From Roseovarius aestuarii (GTDB taxonomy: Bacteria; Pseudomonadota; Alphaproteobacteria; Rhodobacterales; Rhodobacteraceae), in the NCBI GenBank assembly GCA_027214255.1, contig JAPWHL010000019.1:20449-84448 (forward strand): a DNA stretch of 64,000 bases. The letters are read 5' to 3'. A model generated the notes under the pieces. That model did no database searches and was not told the origin of the DNA. It was given only the letters and a program-made list of their open reading frames with translations. A program made the position numbers and the translations under genes. Positions 62,628 through 64,000 of the stretch are shown here, one piece after another. The first letter of the stretch is position 1. Every line of letters starts with the position of its first letter.

Positions 62628-63847
62628 GTCGGCTCCTCGGTTGTGGTCTGGCCTTCGGGGGCGACCTGTCCGATGTTCGGTGCGGCTGTGTCAGGGGCGG
62701 TTTCGGGCTGTTGCATCGGACCGTCTGCTATGACGATGCGCGCCCCTTCCCGCAGTTTTTGCGCCCCTTGCGTGACCACCAACGTGCCGGGCGCGATATC
62801 GGCCTCGATCCAAACCTGATCGTTGCGTCGAAACAGGATCGTTGCTGGCACCTGCTGTGCCACTCCGCCCGCGTCGATCCAAACACTGGACCCGCTGCGC
62901 GACCACGTGATCGCGGTGGACGGCAAAACCGCCAACGGTTCACTTTCATGGATGATGCGAACGGAAAAAGTCATCCCTGGCCACAACACGGTGTCCGGGT
63001 TCTCGATATACGCCCTGACGGTCACGCTTCGGGTAACGCTGTCAATGCGACTATCAAAAGCAACTATCTGCCCCTCAAAGGTCCGACCGACAAACGATGG
63101 AGTATTGGCCAAAACCTGCTGTTCGCGCTCCAACAATCCGACAGACCGTTCCGGCAGTTCAAATTCGATCAACAAAGACGAGAAATCGTCTATCGTGACG
63201 ACGGTCGTGTCAGTGGTCAGAACATCGCCTGTTTCTACGTCACTTAATCCCAGCCGACCCGAAATCGGGGCCCGGATCGTTCGATCATCCAAGGCAACTT
63301 CGGCCAGACCCACCTTTGCCTGTGCAAGGCGCAAGGCAACGTTGGCTTCGGACATTGCGACTTCGGTTACGGTCGAGTTACCGGTGCCGCGCAACCGTTC
63401 ATAACGCTCCATCGTGTCTTGGGCCTGATTCAGTTCGGCCTGCGCGATCTCAAGGTTAAGCACCTCGGTGCGCGCATCCAGTTTGACCAGGACTTCACCG
63501 GCCGACACCTGACGGTTGGGGGCAAGATTGGTTTCAACCACCTCACCGGCGGCTTTGGACACCACATCCGCACTGCGTTGGGCGTCAGCGCGGCCAACAG
63601 CGCGCAAGATGTCGGCGTAAGGTTCAAGTGATAACGGGGTCACGACCACAGTCGTTGCTCCCGCGCCGTTGGGACGTCCGCCCCTGCCTGAGACACCCGG
63701 CGCACGCCCAGCAGTCGCACCCGCTTGCACAGTGCTGCTAACCTCGCCCCCAATCAAAGCACTTACTGATGCGGGAACACCAAAGGCGACAACGTACGAT
63801 CCGGTCATGATAACGATCGCTGCGACCAGTGTGACAAGCTTGCGCAT
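62624..63847 (-). CDS. RND efflux periplasmic adaptor (membrane fusion protein)
   Basis: A 407-residue adaptor with an N-terminal helix LVTLVAAIVIMTGSYVVAFG that anchors it, a Gly/Arg-rich linker (RAPGVSGRGGRPNGAG), a lipoyl-like half motif NRQVSAGEVLVKLD, an alpha-helical hairpin (EIAQAELNQAQDTMERYERL) and the beta-barrel part after about residue 220. It links the pump to an outer-membrane channel. The tail is rich in Pro, Thr and Glu. The promoter should lie in 63848-63935. Confidence 0.94.
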   Translation of the reverse strand: MRKLVTLVAAIVIMTGSYVVAFGVPASVSALIGGEVSSTVQAGATAGRAPGVSGRGGRPNGAGATTVVVTPLSLEPYADILRAVGRADAQRSADVVSKAAGEVVETNLAPNRQVSAGEVLVKLDARTEVLNLEIAQAELNQAQDTMERYERLRGTGNSTVTEVAMSEANVALRLAQAKVGLAEVALDDRTIRAPISGRLGLSDVETGDVLTTDTTVVTIDDFSSLLIEFELPERSVGLLEREQQVLANTPSFVGRTFEGQIVAFDSRIDSVTRSVTVRAYIENPDTVLWPGMTFSVRIIHESEPLAVLPSTAITWSRSGSSVWIDAGGVAQQVPATILFRRNDQVWIEADIAPGTLVVTQGAQKLREGARIVIADGPMQQPETAPDTAAPNIGQVAPEGQTTTEEPT

Positions 63848-63935
63848 CTAAATTCCTTCGCGTTCTAGTTGGATTTGGTTAACGGGCCTACGGGCTTTTG
63901 TTGCGCCAACAAACTGCGTACTCGGCAACACACAA

Positions 63936-63958
63936 GCGGGGGCCAGAGTGGCCCCCGC
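63936..63958 (-). terminator. Intrinsic terminator for the gene entering from the right edge
   Basis: GCGGGGGCC and GGCCCCCGC form a perfect nine-bp stem with loop AGAGT. On the minus strand it starts 11 bases after the stop codon at 63969-63971 and is followed by TTGTGTGTT. Confidence 0.7.
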
Positions 63959-63968
63959 CGCGTTTGGA

Positions 63969-64000
63969 TTAATCGCAGGGCTTTTTGTCGTGGCCTTTGC
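63969..64000 (-). CDS. C-terminal end of an unidentified protein (partial)
   Basis: Reading leftward from the window edge, one frame gives KGHDKKPCD and then TAA at 63971-63969, followed at once by a terminator. The coherent reading and the hairpin make this the end of a minus-strand gene. Too little is visible to name it. Confidence 0.45.
   Translation of the reverse strand, partial: KGHDKKPCD

Overview
The window reads as a chromosomal segment of an alphaproteobacterium of the Rhodobacteraceae (Roseobacter-like marine group). The grounds are the A1-type CtaD, the mreBCD-mrdA cluster, the many TRAP and ABC uptake operons, three separate HyuA/HyuB sets, an FnrL-like box and a RirA-like TTGA-N9-TCAA box. 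No rRNA, CRISPR array, transposase, integrase or phage gene was seen. This taxonomic call is inference from gene content.

Layout. 1-9355 is core: the shape operon mreB-mreC-mreD-mrdA (minus strand, mrdA cut by the window edge), a small membrane zinc-ribbon protein, a DUF1989 protein, cytochrome c oxidase subunit I (ctaD), a small secreted HdeA-like protein with an elaborate 3' end, lipB and tRNA-Leu(GAG). 9526-21198 is one nine-gene minus-strand operon: a Pot-type ABC importer, HyuA/HyuB, a SufS-like PLP lyase, a VOC protein and an FAD amine/amino-acid oxidase. It faces a divergent LacI-family gene (21333-22325), with a perfect 16-bp LacI-type palindrome between them.

22431-28037 is a translationally coupled haem-acquisition operon (TonB receptor, one-chain ABC exporter-fold transporter, short HmuS-like protein, ChaN-like protein) behind a RirA-type box. 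A convergent DUF2218/siderophore-interacting reductase follows (28168-29229). 29677-41673 is a long minus-strand catabolic run: a three-subunit molybdenum hydroxylase whose large subunit is fused to a CoxG domain, an aryl/acyl-CoA ligase, a crotonase, a complete Liv-type ABC importer and an alpha/beta hydrolase, with an AraC-family gene upstream.

42838-58227 holds two HyuA-HyuB-TRAP(P,Q,M) operons pointing away from each other, with two different XRE-cupin regulators between them, so the arrangement is mirror-symmetric. An MFS carrier closes the right arm. 59514-63847 encodes an RND efflux pump and its adaptor, and the last bases carry the tail of another minus-strand gene with its terminator.

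Taken together, 9.5-59.5 kb is an accessory block of scavenging modules. Each pairs a high-affinity importer with an ATP-dependent cyclic-amide hydrolase (three cases) or a CoA-ligating oxidative pathway (one case), plus its own regulator. The substrates cannot be read from sequence.
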